NCBI RefSeq assembly: GCF_014705615.1
Contig: NZ_JACXJA010000013.1
Span: 62,001 to 126,000 of the forward strand
Source of the DNA: Paenibacillus oceani
GTDB lineage: Bacteria; Bacillota; Bacilli; Paenibacillales; NBRC-103111
DNA length: 64,000 nucleotides
Direction of reading: 5' to 3'
The translations under genes were made by a program, and so were the position numbers. The notes under the pieces were generated by a model that was not told where the DNA came from, made no database searches, and saw only the letters and a list, made by a program, of their open reading frames with translations. Below, piece by piece: positions 46,463-53,987 of this stretch (position 1 is its first letter; every line of letters begins with the position of its first letter).

Positions 46463-47119
46463 ATGAGTAAATTTCAATTTAAGAGTCAAGAAAACTTATC
46501 GCTTCGCCAAAAAGTAGCGGCCGATATACGCGAAGCGATCATCCAGGGTAGCCTAAAGCCCGGTGAAAAGCTTAAGGAGCAGGAGATTTCTGAACAGATG
46601 GGCATCAGCCGCGGCCCGATCCGTGAAGCGCTGCGGGATCTGGAAGCGATGGGGCTCGTCACTTGTCTTCCTTATAAGGAAACCGTCGTGGCTGACGTCA
46701 AGAGAGAAGAAATCGTCGATCTGCTTATCCCGATCCGCCTAAGGCTGGAACTGTACTCCATTAAATATAATCTGGATAAGTATGACGCCGTTTTCATTGA
46801 TTCGTTGAACGAGACCATCGTCCGAATGGACCGGCTTGCAGCCGATAACGACATCGCTGGACTCGTGGAGGAGGATATTTTATTCCATGAACGCATTCTG
46901 TTATGGACGGAGTCCACGTATACCCAACAAATATGGTCAGGCATCGTCAACCGGCTGAGGCTGCATTTTATGAAAAATACACTTCACTTTCCTGATTTGT
47001 CCAGGGTCCCAAGCGATCATCGAACGCTCGTCGATGCCCTCGTTACGAAAGATCTTGGCGTTATTACTTCGGCCTGGGAGAAGCATATTGAAGACGACGA
47101 TTGCTTGCTTTACTTGTAA
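46463..47119 (+). CDS. GntR-family (FCD domain) transcriptional regulator
   Basis: This 218-residue regulator has an N-terminal winged helix (residues about 12-75; GSLKPGEKLKEQEISEQMGISRGPIREALRDLE, written here in parts: LKPGEKLKEQEIS and GISRGPIREALRDLE). An FCD ligand-binding domain covers about 85-215. The metal-site pattern DILFHERI, DHRTLVDAL and WEKHIEDDD is visible. FCD regulators commonly sense sugar acids. The TTGTCAACAA sites on the SGNH, dehydratase, beta-sandwich and deacetylase promoters have the TTGT-N2-ACAA form expected for this group, so it is the likely local repressor. AGGAGAAGG precedes the ATG. Confidence 0.88.
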   Translation: MSKFQFKSQENLSLRQKVAADIREAIIQGSLKPGEKLKEQEISEQMGISRGPIREALRDLEAMGLVTCLPYKETVVADVKREEIVDLLIPIRLRLELYSIKYNLDKYDAVFIDSLNETIVRMDRLAADNDIAGLVEEDILFHERILLWTESTYTQQIWSGIVNRLRLHFMKNTLHFPDLSRVPSDHRTLVDALVTKDLGVITSAWEKHIEDDDCLLYL

Positions 47120-47127
47120 AGCCGCAG

Positions 47128-47170
47128 ACCGTTCCTGCACGTTTTTGCAAGCAGGAACGGTCCTGCTTTT
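47128..47170 (+). terminator. Terminator of the GntR gene
   Basis: ACCGTTCCTGC at 47128-47138 pairs perfectly with GCAGGAACGGT at 47151-47161, followed by CCTGCTTTT. It starts 9 bp after the stop codon. Confidence 0.85.
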
Positions 47171-47316
47171 CCGACAGCCGAACCGGAGGATCCAGAAGCA
47201 GCCGATCAAGCTCGGTGGAGCAGTCGATTTAATAAGAACGAGAAGCCTAGTCTATCACGTGGAAAACGGATAATTGATTCGATAAATCCCCTTTTACGGT
47301 TGGAGGGACAAGCCTG

Positions 47317-48126
47317 ATGCAACCGGCCTTTTACAAAAACGGCTCTATTGGAACCTATAATGAAGACTGGTACGATGTAGGCTTTCATCAGAACACTACG
47401 CTCGAAATCGAAGTTGTCCTTGAAGGACGAGCCTTATTCGAATGGCCGGAGCATAAGGCGTTTATCGAAACCGGTCATGTCGTCATCATACCGCCCGGCT
47501 TATCACACCGGTTTGCAGCCGTAACGAAGGTGCGGTTCGGTGTGCTTCATCTGCAGGGAATGCCGCCTAATCTCCGGGAAGTCGCCGACAAGCTTGCGCG
47601 CGGGTATGAACAGCCGCAAATATACGCACTCTCCCGGATCGATCGCGACCGTTTCGAGAAGCTGTTCCGTGAGTGTCTGCGCGTTTTTGCTTCTCCTCTG
47701 AAAGATCCTAAGCGGATTCATGCTGTATGGGCGGAGTTGCTTCTGCTCTACTTGTACGAGCATTCTCAATCAGATTTGCAGGCGATGACGGTCACGAAGG
47801 CCGCCGACTTCCTGCGGGAAAACTTGCACGAGAACGTTCAGGTGACCGACCTAGCCGAACTAACCGGAATGACCTCAGCCGCCTTCCGCCGCACCTTCGA
47901 AAAAATGTACCGGCTGAGCCCGAAGCAGTACCAGCAGCAATGCCGGATGCAGGAAGCCAAATGGCTGCTGAGCGCGACCGACAAGGATCTGAACGAAATC
48001 GCCGAGCAGGTAGGCTTTCATCGGCTACATTCGTTCTCCCAATGGTTCAAGTGCGCGGAGGGCACCTCCCCATCCCTGTGGCGCAAACGCCAAGAATCGA
48101 TACACGACCTTGAGGTCTTGACTTAA
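47317..48126 (+). CDS. AraC-family regulator with N-terminal cupin-like domain
   Basis: This 269-residue protein has an N-terminal beta-sandwich sensor (residues about 20-130; VLEGRALFEWPEHKAF and VIIPPGLSHRF) and a C-terminal double HTH (about 165-265; VTDLAELTGMTSAAFRRTF and IAEQVGFHRLHSFSQWFK). GGAGGG precedes the ATG by about 10 bp. It probably responds to a sugar and may add a second control layer to the catabolic locus. The target is not shown. After its stop, a small hairpin (TAGGAG/CTCCTA near 48140-48160) may act as a weak terminator. Confidence 0.88.
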   Translation: MQPAFYKNGSIGTYNEDWYDVGFHQNTTLEIEVVLEGRALFEWPEHKAFIETGHVVIIPPGLSHRFAAVTKVRFGVLHLQGMPPNLREVADKLARGYEQPQIYALSRIDRDRFEKLFRECLRVFASPLKDPKRIHAVWAELLLLYLYEHSQSDLQAMTVTKAADFLRENLHENVQVTDLAELTGMTSAAFRRTFEKMYRLSPKQYQQQCRMQEAKWLLSATDKDLNEIAEQVGFHRLHSFSQWFKCAEGTSPSLWRKRQESIHDLEVLT

Positions 48127-48300
48127 CCGGGCAACTGCTAGTAGGAGTAATATAGCTCCTATTCAGAGTAGCTTTATAATCTTGGTTCATACGGTTCATA
48201 TCACTATAAATAAACCGCGAAATACTTGGATTCTTAAGCGAGGTGTCCTTTTTTTCGGCTTGTTTATCCTTTGGCTCAACTGATGACCTGACTACTGGAC

Positions 48301-48343
48301 AAAAAAACAACCATCGACGAAACGGAAGGTCATCAATGGTTGT
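48301..48343 (-). terminator. Terminator behind the SLH remnant
   Basis: ACAACCAT at 48307-48314 pairs with ATGGTTGT at 48336-48343. On the minus strand it is followed by TTTTTTTG. It lies 12 bp after the stop of the SLH fragment. Confidence 0.7.
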
Positions 48344-48355
48344 TGGAATCCCTCA

Positions 48356-48490
48356 TTACCTGTCGATCAGATCCGTGATCTTGAGCAGTCTTGCGATCAT
48401 GGCCGTCGCTTCCGCACGGGTCATATTCGCTTCGTCCGGTGGGAGTATGGGCAACCCAGAAGTTAGCCTCTCCGGTGATAATCCATTATC
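48356..48490 (-). pseudogene. C-terminal remnant of an SLH-domain protein
   Basis: The minus strand encodes LPPDEANMTRAEATAMIARLLKITDLIDR and a stop. This is the characteristic last helix of an SLH domain (TRAEATAMIARLL) and resembles the end of the SLH protein at 28978 (TRAETTTMVQRVL, LID). No upstream frame with further SLH repeats or a start site follows. It is therefore the tail of a lost S-layer-type gene that still has its terminator. Confidence 0.7.
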
Positions 48491-48612
48491 TTTGTCATAA
48501 TCCCCTATATTTCCAATATGGAATATTGAAGGGAATCGCGCCGCTATTCCTTCTTGCAACCGCCGATGAGTACGCCCGCTTCCTTCCATAGACTGGCGAG
48601 CTCGCCCCAGCG

Positions 48613-49410
48613 TCAAGCCAGCCCGAATAACCGTATCGCATTTTGCGTCGTTTGTGCCGCGATCTCCTCGAACGATCGCCCCGTACACTCCGCAAGCGTA
48701 CGCACGATATGCGGGAGATAAGCCGGCTCGTTGCGGGAGCCGGCAGGCTTCGGATGCAAATCGCGCGGCGTAAGGAACGGCGCATCCGTCTCCACGAGCA
48801 GGCGGTCGGCGGGAATCCGCCCGACCAGCTCCCGCAGATGCTGGCCGCGCCGCTCGTCGCAGATCCAGCCGGTGACGCCAATGTACAACCCCATGTTGAC
48901 ATAGGCGTCAAGCTCGGCTCCCGTTCCGGTGAAGCAGTGGACGACGGAAGGCGGCAGCTCCTTCCCATAGCTTTGCAAAATCTGCACAAAGTCGCGGAAC
49001 GCTTCCCTCTCATGCAGAAACAACGGCAGCCGCAGCTCACACGCCAGCTTCACCTGTGCGTCGAACCAGGTGCGCTGCACGTCACGCGGCGAGAAATCCC
49101 GGTTGTAGTCGAGACCACATTCGCCAATCGCAACTACGTGCGGCTGCACCGCCAATCGCCGGAGCCGGCTGATCGTGCCGGGGTTGCACCTCTTCGCGTC
49201 GTGCGGATGAACGCCGGCAGTCGAATACAGCGTTCCCGCCGGCTGTCCTCCCGCATAAGCGGCCGCCTCCTCGCTGCTTCGCACGCTCGTTCCGGTAATG
49301 ATCATTCGGGTAACTCCGGCTTCAGCCGCGCGGCGCACCGCTTCCTCCCTGTCGGTATGAAACGATCGGTGCATCAGGTTAACACCGATATCTATAAGTG
49401 GAGTCATCAT
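48613..49410 (-). CDS. tatD: TatD-family metal-dependent DNase/hydrolase
   Basis: This 265-residue TIM-barrel metal hydrolase has VHPHD, AIGECGLDYNRDFS, HCFTGT, GVTGWICDERRG and LLVETDAPFLTPRDL. The last three segments are very close to Escherichia coli TatD itself rather than to the YabD type usual in Firmicutes. TatD is a 3'-5' nuclease. The ATG overlaps the stop of kptA as TAATG, with AGGAGAAGG just upstream, so the two are coupled. Its place behind rtcB, an AAA ATPase and kptA suggests a role in nucleic-acid repair or clearance. Confidence 0.9.
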   Translation of the reverse strand: MMTPLIDIGVNLMHRSFHTDREEAVRRAAEAGVTRMIITGTSVRSSEEAAAYAGGQPAGTLYSTAGVHPHDAKRCNPGTISRLRRLAVQPHVVAIGECGLDYNRDFSPRDVQRTWFDAQVKLACELRLPLFLHEREAFRDFVQILQSYGKELPPSVVHCFTGTGAELDAYVNMGLYIGVTGWICDERRGQHLRELVGRIPADRLLVETDAPFLTPRDLHPKPAGSRNEPAYLPHIVRTLAECTGRSFEEIAAQTTQNAIRLFGLA

Positions 49411-49979
49411 TACCTTCTCCTCGCTTCCGGTTTATAGATGCTGCAGCAGCCCGCCGGGACGTAGTCCGCGAGCCACACTTCGTTGCCGGCGAAATAAAAG
49501 ATGACGCCCTCACCCGCCGCTTTCGCTGTATCGACTGCGACGATGGCCAATTGCCCTTTGCGTTTTCCCGCGAGCGAAGCGAATTGCAGCCCTTCCGACA
49601 AATGAACGTACTGCCTGCCCATCGGGCGGATTCCATCTTTCAGAATGACCACGGTCGCACCGCTCCCCGTTCCGTGATACAACACTGCCGGAGGCTGCCC
49701 CGCTTCATATGTAACCCGTTCGACGCTGTGGCCGTACCGGGCGCGGATGCGGTCGCCTTTGATCTCAAACCGCTGTTTATCCGAATTAGCGACCACCTGA
49801 TGCAGATTTTCCATCGTCACCGACTGCCATCCCTTTAACCTCCGCAGCGCATGAAGCAGCTCCTCCACCGGTACCGAACCGTCGTGCGGGTCCAATGCAA
49901 GACCGTAAGACGCCGGATCGTGCCGGAGAATTTTGGTCATCCTTTTACTTAAACTTACCTCGTATTCTTTGCTTAACAT
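49410..49979 (-). CDS. kptA: RNA 2'-phosphotransferase (Tpt1/KptA family)
   Basis: This 189-residue protein starts at the ATG at 49979, 9 bp after GGAAAGGA. It has the family signatures LRHDPASYGL near 20-29, LYHGTG near 100 and YVHLSEG near 123, which form the NAD+-dependent ART-like fold. KptA moves a 2'-phosphate from an RNA splice junction to NAD+. It overlaps tatD by one base. The AAA ATPase gene upstream ends 115 bp before it. That gap contains a GCCGG/CCGGC hairpin near 50052-50072 and a TA-rich segment that may be a promoter. Confidence 0.92.
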   Translation of the reverse strand: MLSKEYEVSLSKRMTKILRHDPASYGLALDPHDGSVPVEELLHALRRLKGWQSVTMENLHQVVANSDKQRFEIKGDRIRARYGHSVERVTYEAGQPPAVLYHGTGSGATVVILKDGIRPMGRQYVHLSEGLQFASLAGKRKGQLAIVAVDTAKAAGEGVIFYFAGNEVWLADYVPAGCCSIYKPEARRR

Positions 49980-50094
49980 CACGTACAATCCTTTCCAATC
50001 CTAACGTATCCGATATTACACACTTTTATTGTAAGGCCGGTGAGACACGCCACCGCCGGTTGCAATCCGGCAGCGGCCCCGCCAGCCAGCTTGG

Positions 50095-51423
50095 TTATGC
50101 AGGGATAAAGCCCACTTTGCCGTCCGCCGGTTCCTTCATCCAGCCTCCGGTACGGCCCTTGTTCAGATCCGCCCGCATGCTGCGCACGAGAGCCTCCAGA
50201 CGGACCTCCCGCTCATAGTGCCATTGCAGCGCCGCCGATACGTACAGCTCGTTCAACTGGGCGAGCGAGAACGATTCGGTCAGCCTGGCCGCCTCCGGCA
50301 AAGCTTCGTCACCGATCAGACGCACCAGCCCCCGCTGCTTCAAATACCTTGCCCTCGCCGCCGTATCGGGAAGCGCGATCTCGTAGGCACGGTCGAACCG
50401 TCCGGCCCGGTTCATGAGCGCCGGATCGATTTTCTCCGGATAATTTGTCGTGCCGATCAGGAAGATGCCTTCCTTGGAAGTGGCTCCGTCCAGCGTGTTC
50501 AGGAAAAAGGAGCGCACATGCTCCGGCATCGAATCGATGTCCTCAATGATCAGCACCATCGGCGCCATCTTGACTGCCGATTCGAACACTTCCTGCACCG
50601 AGTCGCTGCTCGTATGCTCCGTAATTTGCCAATAAGCGGCAGGCGCTCGCACGCTTCCGGCGATCGCTTTGACCAGCGTCGTTTTACCGTTGCCCGGCTT
50701 GCCGTAGAGCAGGATACCCCGCTTATAGGGGATGTCGAACTCGCGGAAAAACCCCCGGTCCTCTGCGAAAAACTCGTCGATCGAGCGGAAAATGTCCGTT
50801 TTGAGCGATTCGTCCATAATCACTTCGTCGCGATCCACCTGACGGGTTATCGGCTCCTGGGACTGGTCGATGCCATGCCGCGTATCGCTGAACACGGTCA
50901 CCCGGCTGCTGTCCCGGTCTTGGCGTCTGCGCTGCATATGGGCCAGGAACCGGTGCAAGGCAACGTCGTTCTCGGCAAACAGAACCTGATCGCAGAAAAT
51001 GCCGTGGTCGCGGAACACCGGAATGTGAGCAAGCGCCACGCCCAGCTGCGGGTAAGCAAACACGTTATTGCGCTGCGACGGGTACACCCGGTAGCCGGCC
51101 GCTTCCGGCTCGGCTTTGTAAGAGAACGCACGCGACTCGATCAGATCAAAGATACGCGCCACATATTCCACTTCCGGGCAGCCGTCCTGCACATCCTCCT
51201 CAAGCAGCTCCCAGAAGTCTTCCCGGCCGTTGTCCTCGCTCACATACAGATGGAAGTCGGCTCCGTATTTCGTTTTCAACACTTCCCGAATCCGGTGTAC
51301 GACCCGGGCATAATCCGCATATTCCGGCAAAGCCGCTGCGTTTCCTTCCTGGTACGAGATGACCGTGCTTGCCGTCTCATGAGACAGCCCCGCTCGTTGA
51401 TTCATGATAGTTGGTATCGTCAT
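50095..51423 (-). CDS. BCS1-like AAA ATPase, partner of RtcB
   Basis: This 442-residue protein has an N-terminal half of unknown fold (about 1-195) and a C-terminal AAA module. Walker A is GKPGNGKT at 241-248. Walker B is LIIEDID with E294-D295. The sensor/arginine-finger segment is NRAGRFDR. It starts directly after the rtcB stop, with its AAAGGAG inside the last codons of rtcB, so expression is coupled. It may remodel an RNA-protein complex that RtcB repairs; this is inference from position. Confidence 0.85.
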   Translation of the reverse strand: MTIPTIMNQRAGLSHETASTVISYQEGNAAALPEYADYARVVHRIREVLKTKYGADFHLYVSEDNGREDFWELLEEDVQDGCPEVEYVARIFDLIESRAFSYKAEPEAAGYRVYPSQRNNVFAYPQLGVALAHIPVFRDHGIFCDQVLFAENDVALHRFLAHMQRRRQDRDSSRVTVFSDTRHGIDQSQEPITRQVDRDEVIMDESLKTDIFRSIDEFFAEDRGFFREFDIPYKRGILLYGKPGNGKTTLVKAIAGSVRAPAAYWQITEHTSSDSVQEVFESAVKMAPMVLIIEDIDSMPEHVRSFFLNTLDGATSKEGIFLIGTTNYPEKIDPALMNRAGRFDRAYEIALPDTAARARYLKQRGLVRLIGDEALPEAARLTESFSLAQLNELYVSAALQWHYEREVRLEALVRSMRADLNKGRTGGWMKEPADGKVGFIPA

Positions 51424-52863
51424 TTATACTCCTTTTACGGTCGCGAGAGGCCTACATTTGGCCACTACGCCGGCAAGTCCGGCTCCTGCGACGCTTTCGA
51501 TGATTTGATCTACATCTTTATAAGCTTGCGGCGATTCGTCGACGATCGACTCCAGCGTCCGCTGGTTGACTACGATTTCCGATTCGGTGCCTACCCCGAG
51601 CGATGCTTTAAACTCTTCTACGGAGACGAGTCTTTTGGTCGCGCTGCGTGAACGAATGCGCCCCGCTCCGTGGCAGATCGAGTAATAGTTGGCTTTCCCT
51701 CCGGCTGCGCCGACCATGATGTAGGACGACGTGCCCATCGATCCCGGGATCAATGCGGGGTGGCCGGTAGCAAGGTAAGGTGCCGGATTGTCGGGATGTT
51801 CCGCCGGAAGCGCCCGGGTAGCGCCTTTGCGGTGAATGAAGTGCGCCTCGCCGTCATGCTCTTCCTCCCATGCATAGTTGTGCATCAGGTCGTTCAAAGT
51901 CGACAGCTCTACCTTCGGGCCCATCACGTCACGGAGCGCTTCGCGGATGCCGTAAGCGATCAGATGGCGGTTGACGACCGCGTAGTTAAGCGCCGAGTAC
52001 ATCAGATGCACGTACGACTGGGCGGCAGGCGAGTCGAGCGGTGCGAACACGAGCTTCGGGTCGGCCGTTCCGAGTCCGAGAGCGCGCATCATCTTGGCGA
52101 TCTCCGTCCCGCAGTGCTGATTGACCGCACCGCCCCAGGAACGGGAGCCGGAATGAATCATAACGACGATCTGACCGTCGAACAGTCCCCATGCTTCCGC
52201 GATCGCCCGGTTGCTCTCGTCGATCCGAATTTCCTGAATTTCGGCAAAATGATTGCCGCTGCCGAGCGTCCCGAGCTGCCGGTGCGAGCGATGCCAGACC
52301 GCTTCCGGGAACCGGTCCAGATACGCTTCGTCGAAACCGAACTTGGCGCATTCCACATGGGTAAGTGAGGTCGACTTGCGCGGCGTGTAACCGTCCGGAA
52401 TGTACTTTTTCGGCAGGCCGTGCAGTCCTTTCTTCACGACATGCTCGAGCCGGATGTCCGAGAAGTACCCTCTGGCGTGCTCCTCGACTGGCAGATTCGC
52501 TTCGATCGCCTTCACCAGCTTGCGGCGAAGCTTGACCTCGCGCAGTTCCTCGGCGTGCAGGTTCGTCAGATGGACGCGCATCCCGCAGCCGATATCGCTG
52601 CCGACGATCGACGGGGACACATAACCGTCCCGCGACTTCCAGACGGCCGTAGTGCCGATGCACGTGCCTACGCCTACATGGACGTCCGGCGTATAGCTCA
52701 TGTACACCCGGTTCGGAATTTGCAAATTGTTGTTCGCCATCTCGAACACCTTGTATTCCATGGCGCTGTACAGCGAGTCTCCGGCGTATACGTGCAGCGG
52801 TCCTGCGGGGAGCTCCACTTGCCGGTAATAGGGTTGGTTGTCATGTGCTGTAATGGTAAACAT
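51424..52863 (-). CDS. rtcB: RtcB RNA ligase
   Basis: This 479-residue enzyme has the RtcB signatures DVHVGVGTCIG (60-70), SDIGCGM with metal ligand Cys93, LGSGNHFAE, and ICHGAGR with His398 as the likely guanylated histidine. It joins 2',3'-cyclic phosphate or 3'-phosphate RNA ends to 5'-OH ends using GTP and Mn2+. AAAGGA lies 11 bp before the ATG. The gene leads a group with an AAA ATPase, KptA and TatD. Its leader holds a palindrome, a possible -10 and an 8-bp microsatellite. Confidence 0.95.
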   Translation of the reverse strand: MFTITAHDNQPYYRQVELPAGPLHVYAGDSLYSAMEYKVFEMANNNLQIPNRVYMSYTPDVHVGVGTCIGTTAVWKSRDGYVSPSIVGSDIGCGMRVHLTNLHAEELREVKLRRKLVKAIEANLPVEEHARGYFSDIRLEHVVKKGLHGLPKKYIPDGYTPRKSTSLTHVECAKFGFDEAYLDRFPEAVWHRSHRQLGTLGSGNHFAEIQEIRIDESNRAIAEAWGLFDGQIVVMIHSGSRSWGGAVNQHCGTEIAKMMRALGLGTADPKLVFAPLDSPAAQSYVHLMYSALNYAVVNRHLIAYGIREALRDVMGPKVELSTLNDLMHNYAWEEEHDGEAHFIHRKGATRALPAEHPDNPAPYLATGHPALIPGSMGTSSYIMVGAAGGKANYYSICHGAGRIRSRSATKRLVSVEEFKASLGVGTESEIVVNQRTLESIVDESPQAYKDVDQIIESVAGAGLAGVVAKCRPLATVKGV

Positions 52864-52899
52864 AAGTCGATTAGTCCTTTCAAATGAGTGTGAGTAACG

Positions 52900-52916
52900 A
52901 ACGATCGTTATTTATA
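52900..52916 (-). promoter_or_regulatory. Putative rtcB promoter -10 and palindrome
   Basis: On the minus strand TATAAA (52911-52916) could be the -10. The palindrome AACGATCGTT (52900-52909) lies just downstream, near the expected start of transcription, and looks like an operator. The -35 and spacer would fall in the 8-bp repeat tract. No sigma-54 signature was seen. Confidence 0.4.
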
Positions 52917-52921
52917 GATAT

Positions 52922-52969
52922 GCTGTTCTGCTGTTCTGCTGTTCTGCTGTTCTGCTGTTCTGCTGTTCT
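52922..52969. repeat. Six perfect copies of an 8-bp repeat upstream of rtcB
   Basis: GCTGTTCT is repeated six times without error from 52922 to 52969, and a partial GCT follows. The tract lies about 60 bp upstream of rtcB, at the -35/spacer position relative to TATAAA. Such tracts change length by slipped-strand pairing. Confidence 0.9.
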
Positions 52970-53114
52970 GCTGCGCTAACTTCCCGCTCTTGGCTCGGTC
53001 CCGCATCCTCAAGCGGGAGTCCATTTCCGCAGCCCCCCATCCGGTTCGCTCGACTGCAACACTTCGGGAAGTTCCGCATCGTCCGCGACGCCCGAACCCG
53101 ATCGCCGGAAACGC

Positions 53115-53145
53115 AAAAAAGCTATGGACTCCAAGCGTCCATAGC
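53115..53145 (-). terminator. Terminator after the 35-codon gene
   Basis: GCTATGGAC at 53121-53129 pairs with GTCCATAGC at 53137-53145 around a 7-base loop. On the minus strand TTTTTTGCG follows. It closes the small gene at 53209-53316 and stands before rtcB, so it could also limit read-through into rtcB. Confidence 0.8.
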
Positions 53146-53208
53146 GGATCAAGCAAAGGAAACGGCCGACATACGCACAAATAAATGTGCACGAACAAGC
53201 GGCGACCG

Positions 53209-53316
53209 TTATCCGGTACTGCACCCGGAGAGGCCGATGAAGAATGAGCGGATATATGCGATTGTGGAATCGGAAATGAAGTGTGGCTGTTGATTCGAAC
53301 GAATATCGCGGATCAT
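53209..53316 (-). CDS. Unrecognised 35-residue protein with its own promoter and terminator
   Basis: This short gene has a perfect GGAAGGAGG 9 bp before the ATG, a promoter of TTGACA and TATGAT 18 bp apart, and a terminator 64 bp after the stop. The peptide starts MIRDIRSNQQ, continues with PHFISDSTIAYIRSF and ends FIGLSGCSTG. It has no signal peptide; the middle is amphipathic and Cys32 is the only cysteine. I do not recognise a family. The complete set of expression signals makes it a likely real small protein or a leader peptide rather than chance. Confidence 0.6.
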   Translation of the reverse strand: MIRDIRSNQQPHFISDSTIAYIRSFFIGLSGCSTG

Positions 53317-53348
53317 TGTCTTCGACCTCCTTCCAAAATATAATTTTC

Positions 53349-53378
53349 ATCATAACGGGGATGCCCCTAACGTGTCAA
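53349..53378 (-). promoter_or_regulatory. Promoter of the 35-codon gene with dyad in the spacer
   Basis: On the minus strand TTGACA (53373-53378) and TATGAT (53349-53354) are 18 bp apart. The spacer contains GGGGCATCCCC, a dyad centred between the two boxes, as seen with MerR-type activators. Predicted leader length is only about 25 nt. Confidence 0.6.
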
Positions 53379-53417
53379 TAGATTCGGCGGGAAAAAATAA
53401 ATAAAATCAATCACTCC

Positions 53418-53441
53418 GATAGAAAATGATTATCATACTAT
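53418..53441. promoter_or_regulatory. Fur-box-like palindrome
   Basis: GATAGAAAATGATTATCAT is centred on the perfect palindrome ATGATTATCAT (53426-53436), close to the TGATNATCA core of Fur/Zur boxes. It lies about 40 bp upstream of the small gene's promoter. The match is partial, so Fur control is only a suggestion. Farther on, 53442-53722 holds simple repeats (CGTCATC near 53566-53586) and no gene. Confidence 0.4.
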
Positions 53442-53722
53442 ACGATTAACCACTTTCCCCCGACACCGAATGGACGCCCCGTGAAGCCCCCCTAGAGCAG
53501 ACACCGGCCCTTCCCTAAGCCAACGCCGGGTCGTTTTTATCGTATCGCGAACGGCTCACCGCCCCCCGTCATCCGTCATCCGTCATGGCACCCAGCATCC
53601 TACATCTGCCTCCAACATCCGCCCCCGGAATCCAGCACCCGGAGTTACGCTGCGTGACGGGGATCGGTCAATCAGCATCGTTCGGCGCACAAAGCTTTCC
53701 GCCCCTTAACAGGGAGCGTAAA

Positions 53723-53916
53723 GTTAAGAGCGATTTGCACCCTTTATTTCGATGAAAACAAGCACATACCCTAAAATAAAAGCGGTTTGCAGCCCTTATT
53801 TCTGCCGTACAGCCTCTATCCCCTGTACATGAACAAAAATAAGAAGTGCAAACCGCTTTTATATGCCGAAAACCTGCAATTTCCCTCGAAATAAGAGCTC
53901 CAGATCGCTCTTAAAC
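53723..53916. repeat. Palindrome quartet array E
   Basis: Units start near 53723, 53774, 53837 and 53889, spaced 51, 63 and 52 bp. Units 2 and 3 are inverted copies (AAAAGCGGTTTGCA in one, TGCAAACCGCTTTT in the other). Units 1 and 4 are inverted copies too (TTAAGAGCGATTTG and, reversed, TTAAGAGCGATCTG). The arms AAATAAGAGC and GCTCTTATTT are those of arrays A and C. This is the clearest full example of the two-forward, two-reverse plan. Confidence 0.82.
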
Positions 53917-53987
53917 TCGTGAAGCAGCCGGGGGGCCGAACCGCCTCGCTCGGGGAAGCCGCTCATTCCTGCCGGCCGCCGCAGCTC

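Noticed and set aside
50218-51651. Plus-strand frame of 477 codons
   Set aside because: It is antisense to the AAA ATPase and rtcB, whose motifs are clear; high GC keeps the opposite frame open.
52864-52980. Sigma-54 promoter upstream of rtcB, as in some enterobacteria
   Set aside because: No TGGCAC-N5-TTGC type motif is present and no RtcR-like regulator lies nearby.
52908-53198. Minus-strand frame of 96 codons spanning the terminator and microsatellite upstream of rtcB
   Set aside because: It has no ribosome binding site and crosses a terminator and the 8-bp repeat tract, so it is chance.
53723-53916. Regularly spaced repeats as a CRISPR array
   Set aside because: Units are palindromic, differ in sequence, occur only four at a time with alternating 24- and 35-bp gaps, and flip orientation. 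No cas genes are present.
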